This document shows positions 33,521-42,210 of a stretch of DNA of 64,000 bases, piece by piece. Position numbers and translations under genes: made by a program. The notes below the pieces were generated by a model. It did no database searches. It had not been told where the DNA came from and worked only from the letters and a program-made list of their open reading frames with translations. Positions within the stretch are counted from its first letter, which is position 1. Each line of letters begins with the position of its first letter. Origin of the DNA: Natrinema salinisoli (lineage in GTDB: Archaea > Halobacteriota > Halobacteria > Halobacteriales > Natrialbaceae); contig NZ_CP084469.1 in NCBI RefSeq assembly GCF_020405205.1, positions 1,488,001 to 1,552,000 on the forward strand. The letters are read 5' to 3'.

Positions 33521-35400
33521 GCGAGAACACACCGACATACGATCCCGAATCGCGCCACGAGTTCCCCGGTGACGTCCTCGTCTGTCCGGACTGTTCGAAT
33601 CCGCTATCGTCCGGTGAACGTTGCTGTGGCAGCTGTGGAACCGGCATATACGAACGGAAGGGAATCCTCTCGTTCAGTACCGAAAGCGATGACTCGGATC
33701 CGTATCTCTCCGAACACCGACTCGAAGAACTCGCGGCCGCTGTGGCGAATCACCCCGTTCGGACGGCGGCGGCGGACGTCCTCGCCGACCGCGATCGGTC
33801 GGACGCGCTGGCCGAACTGTTCGACGTCCGGCGCGACCTGTGGCAGGTCCTCGTCGCCGAACACATCTCCGGGCGGTGTCTCGACCTCTACAGCGGGTAC
33901 GGCCGCCGCGCCATGGTCCTCGCCGAACGGACCGACGCGGTCTACACCGTCGATCCTTCGCTATCGAAGCTGCGTATCGTCGACGACCGCGACGATTACG
34001 CCAGTTCCGATCGCGTGGTCCCGATCCACACGACCGATCGACGACTCCCGTTTTCGGCCGGCGCGTTCGACACCATCGTCGCCGATTTCACCGGCAAGCG
34101 CGACCTTCGCTCCCGACTGGATCGGCTGACCGACTGCCTCGCGGCCGACGGGTCGCTGATCTTCACCGCCGACGGATGGCCGTCGAACACGCCCCTCGCG
34201 CGCGTCCTCGGTTTCGATCGGGCCGACCAGGAGTCCTCGAGATCGATCGGTGATCTGAGCCCGGGAACCGCGGACGGATACCGATCCCTGGCGCGATCGG
34301 TCGGGTTCGACGATATCTCCGTCTACACGCTGTTTCCGGACGCGTCTCGTCCGCTGTATGCGTTCGACGTCGATTCCGACCGAGCCCTGGAAACGATCCT
34401 CAGCTCCCACTCGAACGCCTACGACCGGTTCGGAGACGCGATCGAACCCGCCACGAGACGCGGACACAGGCTCGTCAAACAGTGCTATCCGACGTATCTC
34501 GTCGCGTGCACGAACAGTCCCGAACCGCCGGCGTTCGAGTTTTCGGATCCGCTTGTCGTTCAGGGTCGCACGCGAACGGTCGTTCTAAATCTGGACGAGT
34601 CGGGGATCGACACCGTCTGGAAGATACCGAATCGGAACGCACACCGACCGTATACGAGCAACGAGAACGCCGTCATCGCCGAGCTCAGATCCAGAGAGGC
34701 CCCGATCACGTCGACGCTCCCGGCCGGCGAAGCGCTCGAGTCCCGATTCGGCCCGGTGAGAAAGGAACGACCGGTCGACGGCACCCCTCTCGAGGAGGAG
34801 ATCGACGGCGGCGTCGAGTCGTTCGAGCGAGTGCTCCGGCTGAGCTTCGACTGGCTCATCGACTTCCAGCGCGCGTTCCGGAGCGAGTCGTTCGTCCGGT
34901 CCGCCGACGCCGTCCGCGAGGACTTGACGTTCGAACCGGCCGATCTCGTGGCGTCGCGTATCGACGAGGACGTCGAAACGTTCACGACGCCCGTCCACGG
35001 CGACTATATGCCCGGTAATATTCACCACGAGGACGGGGAGATCACGTCGGTCATCGACTGGGAGTACGGGAGTCTGGCGGCGTCGCCCGTGGTCGATGCC
35101 GGATTCCTGCTCCTCAACGTGGCGTCGTGGGTTGTTCAGAACTTCCGGGAGCGGGTTCGGACGATACTGTGCCGGCGAAACGAGTACTCGCGTCGCGTCC
35201 GGTCGTGCGTTCGCGATTACTGTGACGCCGTCGGTCTTCCGTACCGGTCGTTCGAACTGTATTTGCCGGCGGCGTACCTGCACCGCATCGTCCGGGATCG
35301 GGAACTGGACGCCGTGAGGACGTATACGAGGCAGTTGGACACGACCATCCGTCGAACGAAGGTCCTCCTCGACGTGCGCGACGAGATGATCATTTCTTGA
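33517..35400 (+). CDS. Zinc ribbon-methyltransferase-APH kinase fusion (WbdD-like layout)
   Basis: 627 residues from ATG 33517, overlapping the flippase stop as ATGA. Three parts are visible. Residues 21-45 form a zinc ribbon (Cys23, 26, 37, 40). Residues about 105-330 are a class I SAM methyltransferase (CLDLYSGYGRRAMVLAE, YTVDPSLSKL, FDTIVADF). Residues about 350-627 are an aminoglycoside-phosphotransferase-type kinase: VWKIP (Lys369), NENAVIAEL, catalytic HGDYMPGNI (Asp496, Asn501) and metal-binding IDWEYG (Asp514). All kinase motifs are intact. Methyltransferase followed by kinase is the order in bacterial WbdD, which caps O-polysaccharide chains with a methyl phosphate. A capping role here is inference. 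Confidence 0.8.
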   Translation: MSENTPTYDPESRHEFPGDVLVCPDCSNPLSSGERCCGSCGTGIYERKGILSFSTESDDSDPYLSEHRLEELAAAVANHPVRTAAADVLADRDRSDALAELFDVRRDLWQVLVAEHISGRCLDLYSGYGRRAMVLAERTDAVYTVDPSLSKLRIVDDRDDYASSDRVVPIHTTDRRLPFSAGAFDTIVADFTGKRDLRSRLDRLTDCLAADGSLIFTADGWPSNTPLARVLGFDRADQESSRSIGDLSPGTADGYRSLARSVGFDDISVYTLFPDASRPLYAFDVDSDRALETILSSHSNAYDRFGDAIEPATRRGHRLVKQCYPTYLVACTNSPEPPAFEFSDPLVVQGRTRTVVLNLDESGIDTVWKIPNRNAHRPYTSNENAVIAELRSREAPITSTLPAGEALESRFGPVRKERPVDGTPLEEEIDGGVESFERVLRLSFDWLIDFQRAFRSESFVRSADAVREDLTFEPADLVASRIDEDVETFTTPVHGDYMPGNIHHEDGEITSVIDWEYGSLAASPVVDAGFLLLNVASWVVQNFRERVRTILCRRNEYSRRVRSCVRDYCDAVGLPYRSFELYLPAAYLHRIVRDRELDAVRTYTRQLDTTIRRTKVLLDVRDEMIIS

Positions 35401-35715
35401 CGTCGTGACGAACGAACCACGGCGGCCCATCCAACCTTGTGAACGAACGGGACCCGAACCGACGCCCTGCCACTGCTGACAGATACCGAGCACCGCAAAC
35501 GGGCACCGACTGTTGCGACGGCACGCCCGGCAACGCCGACCGCTGGGAGATAGTCGGTCACCGGATCGCGCGCTTCGACGGTCCGATCGCCGTTTCACCG
35601 CATCGCTATTCGCGGGTAGAACCGCGCTACCGTTCGACCCCCGCGGATCGCGTCGGGTATCGTCTTCTTACTTTTCGGTGTGGTCGTGGAAGGCTGAATC
35701 AGTGAAAAACGAGGA
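35401..35715. other. Intergenic region, nothing seen
   Basis: 315 bases between the fusion gene and the FemAB-like gene. No motif site of the ATAACAAAG type, no gene and no clear repeat. Confidence 0.5.
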
Positions 35716-36774
35716 ATGATTGAGGTTCACCAGCTCACGGACGAGGAACAGTGGAATACGTACGTCGATCGTTCCCCTGCGGGGTCGATCTTTCATCGAT
35801 CCGAGTTCCTCCGGGCGATCGCGGCGGAAACGGGGATGGAACTCGAACTCCTCGTCGGAAAAAACGGGGAGCATCCGATCGGAATCCTGCCGCTATTCAC
35901 CGATTCGACGGGACCGTTCAGGATGGTCTTCTCGCCGCCACCGCACGCGGGCGTTCCGCATCTCGGCCCCGGAATGATGCTCGATCCGAACATCAAGTAT
36001 CGGAAAGCGGCGCTGCGTACCAAGGAGTTCGTCGAAGCGTGCGTCGACTGGATCGATCGCGAGCACGATCCGCACTATATCAGGATCATCACCAATACCG
36101 AATTCGGGGAAGTTCGCCCGTTCCGCTGGCTCGGGTTCGACGTCACGCCGCGGTTCACGTACGAACTGGACATCGATCGCGGGGAATCCGACCTCCTCCG
36201 ATCGTTCTCGCGGGACGCGCGCAGCTCGATTCAGGACAACTACAACCCCGAGTACGCGATCGCAGACGGCGGACAGCGACTCCTCGAGGACGAGACCGAT
36301 CCCGAATACACGATCGAGAACGGCGGCGAAGCGGAGATCGAGTACCTCGCCGATCGGCTCGAACAACGGTTCGACGAACAGGGCGAAGCCTTCCCGCTCT
36401 CGGCCTCGTTCCTCAGGACCATTTACACCGATCTTCCGGACGAGACGATCGACGTCTATCAGTTCCGGAGCGACGGGCAGCCGGTTTCGGGTCGAATCTC
36501 GCTCTTCTACGGCGGTTGGCTGACGTACTGGCAGGGCGTCCCGAAACCGTCGGTCGACGTCGACGTCCCGATCAACGATCTCCTCAACTGGCGCTCGATC
36601 CGTCGCGCGCGCGAACTGGAATGTGACACCGCCGAACTGTCCGGCGCGAACATCGAGCGGCTCTGGGATTACAAAGCGAAATTCAACCCCGAACTGGCTA
36701 CGTATTACATCCTCGAACGAACGAGCGCGAGCACGGCACCGCTTCTCAAGCTGTACAAGTGGTGGCAAGCGTGA
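35716..36774 (+). CDS. FemAB-like GNAT acyltransferase (copy 2)
   Basis: 352 residues, paralogous over its full length to 24810-25820. N-terminal WNTYVDRSPAGSIFHRSEFL, VFSPPPHAGVPHLGPGMML, SFSRDARSSIQDN, and C-terminal LWDYKAKFNPELATYYILE. A stretch around residues 175-215 contains two similar segments (NPEYAIADGG; DPEYTIENGG), a small internal duplication absent from copy 1. Expected to transfer an acyl or aminoacyl group to a sugar. Followed 55 nt later by a GT4 gene on the same strand, probably one transcript. Confidence 0.78.
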   Translation: MIEVHQLTDEEQWNTYVDRSPAGSIFHRSEFLRAIAAETGMELELLVGKNGEHPIGILPLFTDSTGPFRMVFSPPPHAGVPHLGPGMMLDPNIKYRKAALRTKEFVEACVDWIDREHDPHYIRIITNTEFGEVRPFRWLGFDVTPRFTYELDIDRGESDLLRSFSRDARSSIQDNYNPEYAIADGGQRLLEDETDPEYTIENGGEAEIEYLADRLEQRFDEQGEAFPLSASFLRTIYTDLPDETIDVYQFRSDGQPVSGRISLFYGGWLTYWQGVPKPSVDVDVPINDLLNWRSIRRARELECDTAELSGANIERLWDYKAKFNPELATYYILERTSASTAPLLKLYKWWQA

Positions 36775-36829
36775 CGAGGGAGGGGTCGTTCCGCTTCCGC
36801 CCGTCCGGACGAACGGTCGTCACTCACGG

Positions 36830-37762
36830 ATGAACGTGTTACAGCTAACGACGAACGCGGAGGCGACCTACATCACGAACCAGGTCGAAGCACTTCGCGA
36901 ACTCGGCGTCGAGAGCGACGTCCTCGAGGTCCCCGATCGCTCCGAATCGGACGGACGGAGCCCGGTCGATTACCTCCGGTTCTGTCCGCTCGTTCGGAAC
37001 CATCTGTCGTCGGAGTACGACCTCGTCCACGCGAACTTCGGGCTGACCATCCCGGCTGCACTGACCCAGACCGGGGTTCCCGTCGTGACGAGTCTGGTCG
37101 GGAGCGATCTCATGGGCCGATTCGGCGTCGTTACGAAGTCGTTCGCTCGGTTCTGTGACGAGGTCATCGTCGTCAGTCCGGAAATGGCCGAACTGCTGTC
37201 CACGGACGCGACCGTGATCCCCTACGGAATCGATTTCGATCTCTTCCATCCGATGGAGCGCGCGACCGCCCGGAACGCGGTCGGCTGGGAGACCGACGGC
37301 TATTGCGTATTATTCCCGTACAGTCCCGATCGAGCCGTGAAGGATTATCCGAAGGCCGAACGCGTCGTCGACGCCGCGTCGTCAGAGCTCGGCGAAGACA
37401 TCGAGTTGAAGGTGATCACCGGAAACGATTACTCGGAGATGCCCTACTACATGAACGCCGCGGACGTACTCTTACTCACCTCCCGTCGCGAGGGGTCTCC
37501 GGTCACCGTCAAAGAGGCGCTCGCGTGTAACACCCCCGTCGTGGGAACCCCCGTCGGTGACGTTCCCGAGCGGGTATCGGACGTCGACGCGAGCGGCACT
37601 GGCGACTCGGTCGACGAGTTAGCGACGCTGGTCCGTCGTGCACTCACGGGGGACGGATGCGAGAACGGTCGGGAGGAAGTGTGGAACCTCCGACTCGAAC
37701 GAATGGGTGAGCGGATTCTCAGCGTTTACGAGCGAGCGGTCGAACGGCGCTCGACGGGCTGA
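36830..37762 (+). CDS. GT4 glycosyltransferase (copy 2)
   Basis: 310 residues from ATG 36830 (MNVLQLTTNAEATYITNQV), aligned with the GT4 at 9739. GT-B fold: LVHANFGLTIPAAL in the acceptor half; YYMNAADVLLLTSRREGSPVTVKEALACNTPVV in the donor half, with the EX7E pair. The upstream in-frame extension is a shadow of the FemAB-like gene and was not used. Cytoplasmic; donor unknown. Confidence 0.84.
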   Translation: MNVLQLTTNAEATYITNQVEALRELGVESDVLEVPDRSESDGRSPVDYLRFCPLVRNHLSSEYDLVHANFGLTIPAALTQTGVPVVTSLVGSDLMGRFGVVTKSFARFCDEVIVVSPEMAELLSTDATVIPYGIDFDLFHPMERATARNAVGWETDGYCVLFPYSPDRAVKDYPKAERVVDAASSELGEDIELKVITGNDYSEMPYYMNAADVLLLTSRREGSPVTVKEALACNTPVVGTPVGDVPERVSDVDASGTGDSVDELATLVRRALTGDGCENGREEVWNLRLERMGERILSVYERAVERRSTG

Positions 37763-37970
37763 TTCCGGTATCGGGTGGACACGTCGCAGCGTCTCACCCG
37801 TTAGCGAGCACTCCCGCAGCGTTCCCGAACGGACCGGTAACGTGGTCCCGCCGTATCGGTCGCCCGCTACGCCGGTGTACTCGAAACGGGAGATGACTGT
37901 ATTCCGTGGAACCGTCGTGACAGTCGGCGGCGTTCCCTGACGGACCGACCGACGGCAGCGAGACGACGGA

Positions 37971-39035
37971 CTACAGTTGACGACGTCCGATCAGTGTTGC
38001 AACCAGTGCCGCCAGAACCGCGGCAGTAACGCCGAAGCCGGGCATCTCGTCGTCGCCCTCGTTGACGGTCACCTCCGTCGTCGCGTTCGCTGCCCCGACC
38101 GTGTACGTGCCGGCTTCGTCGAACGTGGCGTTCGTCGACAGCGTGGTCGTTTCGCCGGGCTCGAGCGACACCGTCTGCTCGTCGACGGTCTCGCCGTCGA
38201 CGGTGAACGGAACGGTAACGTTTCCGGGGGTCGCGCCGTCGTTTTCGACCGTGGCCTCGACGGACACGGAATCACCCGGCCTCACCGACTCGGTCACGTT
38301 CAGGTCGGTAACCGAATGCGAGGTGCACTCCCCAGACGTGATCACGACCGGTTCGTTCATGTCGAGCGAGGTCCGCTCGCGACCGGTGTCGGTCCCCGAA
38401 ATCACTTCCCAGTCGCGGACTCGGCCGTCGTACAACTGCTTGGCAGCGTCGTCGTTGAACCGCGGCTCGATCGTGATCGAGAACTCGTCGTCCAGCCCGC
38501 CGTTGAACGCGGCACCGTCGCTCCGGTTCTCGGACCAGACCCACGTGATGCGACTCGAGTCCCCGCTGTGATCGAACTCGTCGTCGGCGCCGTCGTACCC
38601 GTCGTCCTCGACGACCCACTCGCCGTCTTCGGGCAAGCCGCTGAACGTCATCGTCGCCGCGCCGCCAGGCGAGTCGCCATCGTATCGGTCGTGAAGCAGT
38701 ACGAGACTGAGCCCGTCACTCCCCTCGTACAGGAAGACGGAACTCGTATCGTCTTCCTGGAGGTGAGTCGTCCCGTGGGAGCTGTAGGAGTACGAGCTCG
38801 GGGTGGTGTTCGGCGTGCGGTAGTCGTAGAATTCCTCGATGGTCCGGGCGCCGTCACCGATCGGTTCGACGGTCACACAGTCGTCTCCCTGTGCCACGGC
38901 GTACTCGTCCGGATCGGGGGGAGCAGTCGTTGCGCCGGCCACTGCCGTCGCACTGACGGCGAGCGCGACCACTACTGCAATCGTGGCGAGAATCGAATAC
39001 GTTACAGTATTCGTGGTACTGTTTCGTCGTGTCAT
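37971..39035 (-). CDS. PGF-CTERM surface protein with CARDB-like domain (copy 1)
   Basis: 354 residues. N-terminal signal helix (ILATIAVVVALAVSATAVAG), a beta-rich Ser/Thr/Asp-rich domain of about 210 residues (YDYRTPNTTPSSYSYSSHGT, SSVFLYEGSDGLSLVLLHD), then a CARDB-like Ig-type domain (SVRPGDSVSVEATVENDG, DGETVDEQTVSLEPGETTTL). It ends in MPGFGVTAAVLAALVATLIGR plus a short basic tail: a PGF-CTERM sorting signal recognised by archaeosortase A, after which the protein becomes lipid-anchored. Several N-x-S/T sequons. Tandem paralogue at 39408. No archaeosortase gene is in the window. Confidence 0.88.
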   Translation of the reverse strand: MTRRNSTTNTVTYSILATIAVVVALAVSATAVAGATTAPPDPDEYAVAQGDDCVTVEPIGDGARTIEEFYDYRTPNTTPSSYSYSSHGTTHLQEDDTSSVFLYEGSDGLSLVLLHDRYDGDSPGGAATMTFSGLPEDGEWVVEDDGYDGADDEFDHSGDSSRITWVWSENRSDGAAFNGGLDDEFSITIEPRFNDDAAKQLYDGRVRDWEVISGTDTGRERTSLDMNEPVVITSGECTSHSVTDLNVTESVRPGDSVSVEATVENDGATPGNVTVPFTVDGETVDEQTVSLEPGETTTLSTNATFDEAGTYTVGAANATTEVTVNEGDDEMPGFGVTAAVLAALVATLIGRRQL

Positions 39036-39407
39036 TATTCGTCCTGGATCCGTCGAGACCGTTCACACGAATTGTTATGTCATCGTTTCTAATCTCGTAA
39101 CGCAGTGTTTGTGGCATCTCCGACGACGACTTCCCGCAGGCAGGCAGTAGATTGTAACCCCCATTTCATGCGGTGACTTCCGTCACTTCCGCTTTCGAGG
39201 CCGATCACGATCGTACAGATAGATCGCCGGTCCGCGGCGTGCGTTACTGTCCGAGCCGCGAGCTCCGGAGGCGACCGACCAGCCGCATCAAGTGTCGCGA
39301 GTCGAGCTGCGTTCCGTCCGCGTGGTCGGCGGCATCATTCCGAGTGTCTTCGCCATGAAATCCGAATTCAAAACAGGACGCCGATAGAACAGCAGTCAAC
39401 AATCCGT
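39036..39407. other. Intergenic region with an ATAACAAT site
   Basis: 372 bases between the two PGF-CTERM genes. ATAACAAT occurs on the minus strand at 39071-39078, 35 nt before the start of the downstream copy. No gene supported. Confidence 0.5.
39071..39078 (-). promoter_or_regulatory. ATAACAAT motif upstream of PGF-CTERM gene
   Basis: Minus-strand ATAACAAT, seven bases in common with the strict motif, 35 nt before the ATG at 39035. The sister gene has the same octamer. Confidence 0.45.
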
Positions 39408-40481
39408 TTACCCTCGATACCGAACGAACAGTACGCCGAGAGCTGCCATCAGTATCACGGCACCGACGCCGAACCCGGGCATTCGATCGCCGCTATCGGT
39501 GACAGTCATTTCCGTCGTTCGGTCGCCAACCTCGACGGCGTACGTCCCCGCCTCGTCGACCGTTGTCGTCGTCGACAGGGTAGCGGTCTCACCGGGCTCG
39601 AGCGTCACTTCCTGCTCGTCGACCGTCTCACCGTCGATAACAAACGGAATTTCCGTCGATATCGTCCGCTCACCGTCGTTCGTGACGGTCGCCGTAATAT
39701 CGACGGGGTCGCCCGCCGTCACCGTTCCGTCCGTCTCCAATTCGGAGATCGCGTACGAGGTGCAGCCGCCGGATCGGAGATCGATCGGTTCGGACATGTC
39801 CAGTGACGTCCGTTCGTGACCGTCCTCGGTCGCCGAAAGCACCTGCCAGTCGGTTATCTCGCCCTCGTACACGCGGAAGTCGGCCGCATCGTTAAATGCC
39901 GGCTCGATCGTGAGATCCACGTCGTCTTCCAGACCGCCGCGGAAGGCGGCCCCGTCGTTTCGGCCGTCAGTGTAGGCCCAGGTGATTCGACTCGAGTCCC
40001 CGCTGTGATCGAACTCGTCGTAGCGACCGTCGTAACTGTCGTCCTCGACGGCCCACTCGCCGTCTTCGGGAAGCCCGTCGAACTGCATCGTCACCGCACC
40101 ACCCGCCGAGCTACCGTTGTACTGATCGTGAAGCACAACGAGACTGACACCGTCACTCCCCTCGTACAGGAAGAGCGAGCTCGTGTCGTCCTCCTGAAGG
40201 TGGGTGGTGCCAAACGAGCTATAGTCGTACGAACTCGGGGTCGTATTCGGCGTTCGATAGTCGTAAAACTCCTCGACGGACTGCGAGCCGTCGCCGAGCG
40301 GTTCGATAGTGTAACACTCATCACCTTGCACGACCGCGTACTCGTCGGCGTCCGACGGTGCGGATTGACCCGCGACGGTACCGACACCGACCGCCGTTCC
40401 GAACGCGAGCGCGGTGACTGCTGCAATTGCGGCGAGAACCGAACACGTCCCGATTACGGAAATATTGTCGCGTAATGTCAT
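39408..40481 (-). CDS. PGF-CTERM surface protein with CARDB-like domain (copy 2)
   Basis: 357 residues, paralogous along the whole length to 37971-39035: signal helix after MTLRDNISVIG, EEFYDYRTPNTTPSSYDYSS, FLYEGSDGVSLVVLHDQYN, the CARDB-like domain (TVTAGDPVDITATVTNDGER; VDEQEVTLEPGETATLS) and the terminal MPGFGVGAVILMAALGVLF with RYRG. Secreted and then anchored through archaeosortase A processing. Partner or enzymatic role unknown; the two copies probably arose by local tandem duplication. Confidence 0.88.
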   Translation of the reverse strand: MTLRDNISVIGTCSVLAAIAAVTALAFGTAVGVGTVAGQSAPSDADEYAVVQGDECYTIEPLGDGSQSVEEFYDYRTPNTTPSSYDYSSFGTTHLQEDDTSSLFLYEGSDGVSLVVLHDQYNGSSAGGAVTMQFDGLPEDGEWAVEDDSYDGRYDEFDHSGDSSRITWAYTDGRNDGAAFRGGLEDDVDLTIEPAFNDAADFRVYEGEITDWQVLSATEDGHERTSLDMSEPIDLRSGGCTSYAISELETDGTVTAGDPVDITATVTNDGERTISTEIPFVIDGETVDEQEVTLEPGETATLSTTTTVDEAGTYAVEVGDRTTEMTVTDSGDRMPGFGVGAVILMAALGVLFVRYRG

Positions 40482-40817
40482 GGTTGTCTCGTCTTTCCGA
40501 GTTACCGGAGTATCTGCTATTCGAACTGGTAACGGGATCTGGTATTGTTATGCAGGCAATTAATCAAGAATCGTGACTGTTTCGTCGCCGATCACTGATC
40601 GCGACTGCGACTGACCGATGGGTGTCTTCGAACGACCTACCGACCGACCGAAGCGCGGGGACCGCCGCGCTCGAGCGGGAGATCATGGAACACGAACCCT
40701 TCGAAAGAGCGCGGAACGCCACACCAATCGGCGACGAGGACGATTCCCTCACGGCTCCCCGTTTCCGAGGGAAGAGCGAGAGACCCAATGGGACGATTCG
40801 CTGCAGGAGGGATCCGC
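40482..40817. other. Intergenic region with an ATAACAAT site
   Basis: 336 bases between a PGF-CTERM gene start and the end of the DUF1616 gene. Contains ATAACAAT at 40544-40551. No gene supported; open frames here are shadows of the acidic tail of the DUF1616 gene. Confidence 0.5.
40544..40551 (-). promoter_or_regulatory. ATAACAAT motif upstream of PGF-CTERM gene
   Basis: Minus-strand ATAACAAT, 62 nt before the ATG at 40481. Confidence 0.45.
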
Positions 40818-42077
40818 TTATCCGTCAGTTTCGTTCGCGCCCGCGCCGCTTCCGTCGTCGGTCGTTTCGTTGCCGCCGTCGATCGTTTCGTTGCCGTCGT
40901 CGGTTTCATCGTCGGATTCGCTCTCGTCGTCGTCGTCGCCGAACAGGCCGTCGTCATCATCGGACGAATTGCCCTCGGAATCGCTCGATTCGGAATCGCT
41001 CCCGCTATCGCCCGGTTCCGAATCGTCACCAGGATCATCCGCCTCAGAAGGGGAACCGTCCGCCTCAGTGACGGTCGTCCAGAAGAACGCGTGTCGATAG
41101 GCGTTCTCGTGGGTCGGCGTCTCCGGAACCCCGTCGCGAAACAGCATCACGGAGACTCGAACGGTCCCCTCGTCAGCCGTCGGTGTGACGTTCTGTTCGT
41201 AGTGGCCGGTCGCGTTCTCACTGACCTGCCGATCCATCCGTCGTAACTCCGTGCGGTCGACTACGTCACCGTCCTCGAGACGCTGTTCCTGAACGACGAC
41301 GGTGTAGTTCATATCTCGATCTTCCCGGTTGTCGACGGCGATCACGAACGGGATCGACTCACCCGGTTCGATCTCGGACGGGTAGCCCGAGGCGACGAGT
41401 TCGTCCGAGTCGGTTTCGGTGAGCAACTGCAGGTTCGTGTACTGTTCCCCCTGCTGTGGCGAGACGAACGCGTACCCGGCGGTCGCCAGTGAGAGCACGA
41501 CGGCGAGAACGAGCGCAACGTTGACGGCGACGTGAAGCGACGATTCGACGCCGAAGATCGCCGCGTGAACCCCTTCGAGTCGTCGACCGAGCGCGATTCC
41601 GTAGCGATCAGCGGGGGGAACGACCGACCGTCGAATAGCAGCAAATCCGGCGCCGAAGAGGGTGAAACAGCCCACGGTAGTAATGACGACCGGTCCGGTA
41701 TACCCCCAGGGCGTCGCGGCGATGAGCAGGGCCAGCAGCGGCAACAGCGCGAGACTTACTCCGAACGAAAGCGCCACGCGCTCGCTGTCCGTCACCGACA
41801 CCGCCTGTCGTATCAGCAGGCGATCCTCGGCGGCCACCTCCTGAGCGGACGATGACCGCGGAAAGAGCGCCGAAACGGTCACGTATCCCGGTGCGAAAAC
41901 CAACAGCGGTAGTCCGATCGTTGCCCGTAGCAGCGGCGACGACACGTCGACAACGGTCAGTACGACGATCGCGATGGCGACGAAACCGGCGACACCGACC
42001 AGATCGGTCGGAACCCCGGTGACGAGACGCTTGCTCCGCCGTCGAACGGCCGCGAACAGATGTGAGATGACCTTCAT
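40818..42077 (-). CDS. DUF1616 membrane protein with long acidic tail
   Basis: 419 residues. Membrane helices near residues 28-50, 53-72, 105-125, 127-150 and 185-210, followed by a beta-rich extracytoplasmic region with GESIPFVIAVDNRED and YTVVVQEQRLEDG, clearly paralogous to 304-1293. After residue 340 the protein adds about 80 residues of Asp, Ser, Glu and Gly, which the other copy lacks. GTAACAAT (42116-42123, minus strand) is 38 nt upstream, a weak motif variant. Function unknown; probably a component of the polysaccharide assembly machinery. Confidence 0.8.
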   Translation of the reverse strand: MKVISHLFAAVRRRSKRLVTGVPTDLVGVAGFVAIAIVVLTVVDVSSPLLRATIGLPLLVFAPGYVTVSALFPRSSSAQEVAAEDRLLIRQAVSVTDSERVALSFGVSLALLPLLALLIAATPWGYTGPVVITTVGCFTLFGAGFAAIRRSVVPPADRYGIALGRRLEGVHAAIFGVESSLHVAVNVALVLAVVLSLATAGYAFVSPQQGEQYTNLQLLTETDSDELVASGYPSEIEPGESIPFVIAVDNREDRDMNYTVVVQEQRLEDGDVVDRTELRRMDRQVSENATGHYEQNVTPTADEGTVRVSVMLFRDGVPETPTHENAYRHAFFWTTVTEADGSPSEADDPGDDSEPGDSGSDSESSDSEGNSSDDDDGLFGDDDDESESDDETDDGNETIDGGNETTDDGSGAGANETDG

Positions 42078-42210
42078 TATCCTTGTCAGTTGTCGGTTGC
42101 TCGAGTACGCCAGCCATTGTTACTCGTCGGATAACCGCGGGGCCGCTCGCACAGTCGCGATATTACTAAAAAGCGCGTCTCGAGTCAGCGAGATCGATCA
42201 GTGGCGATCC

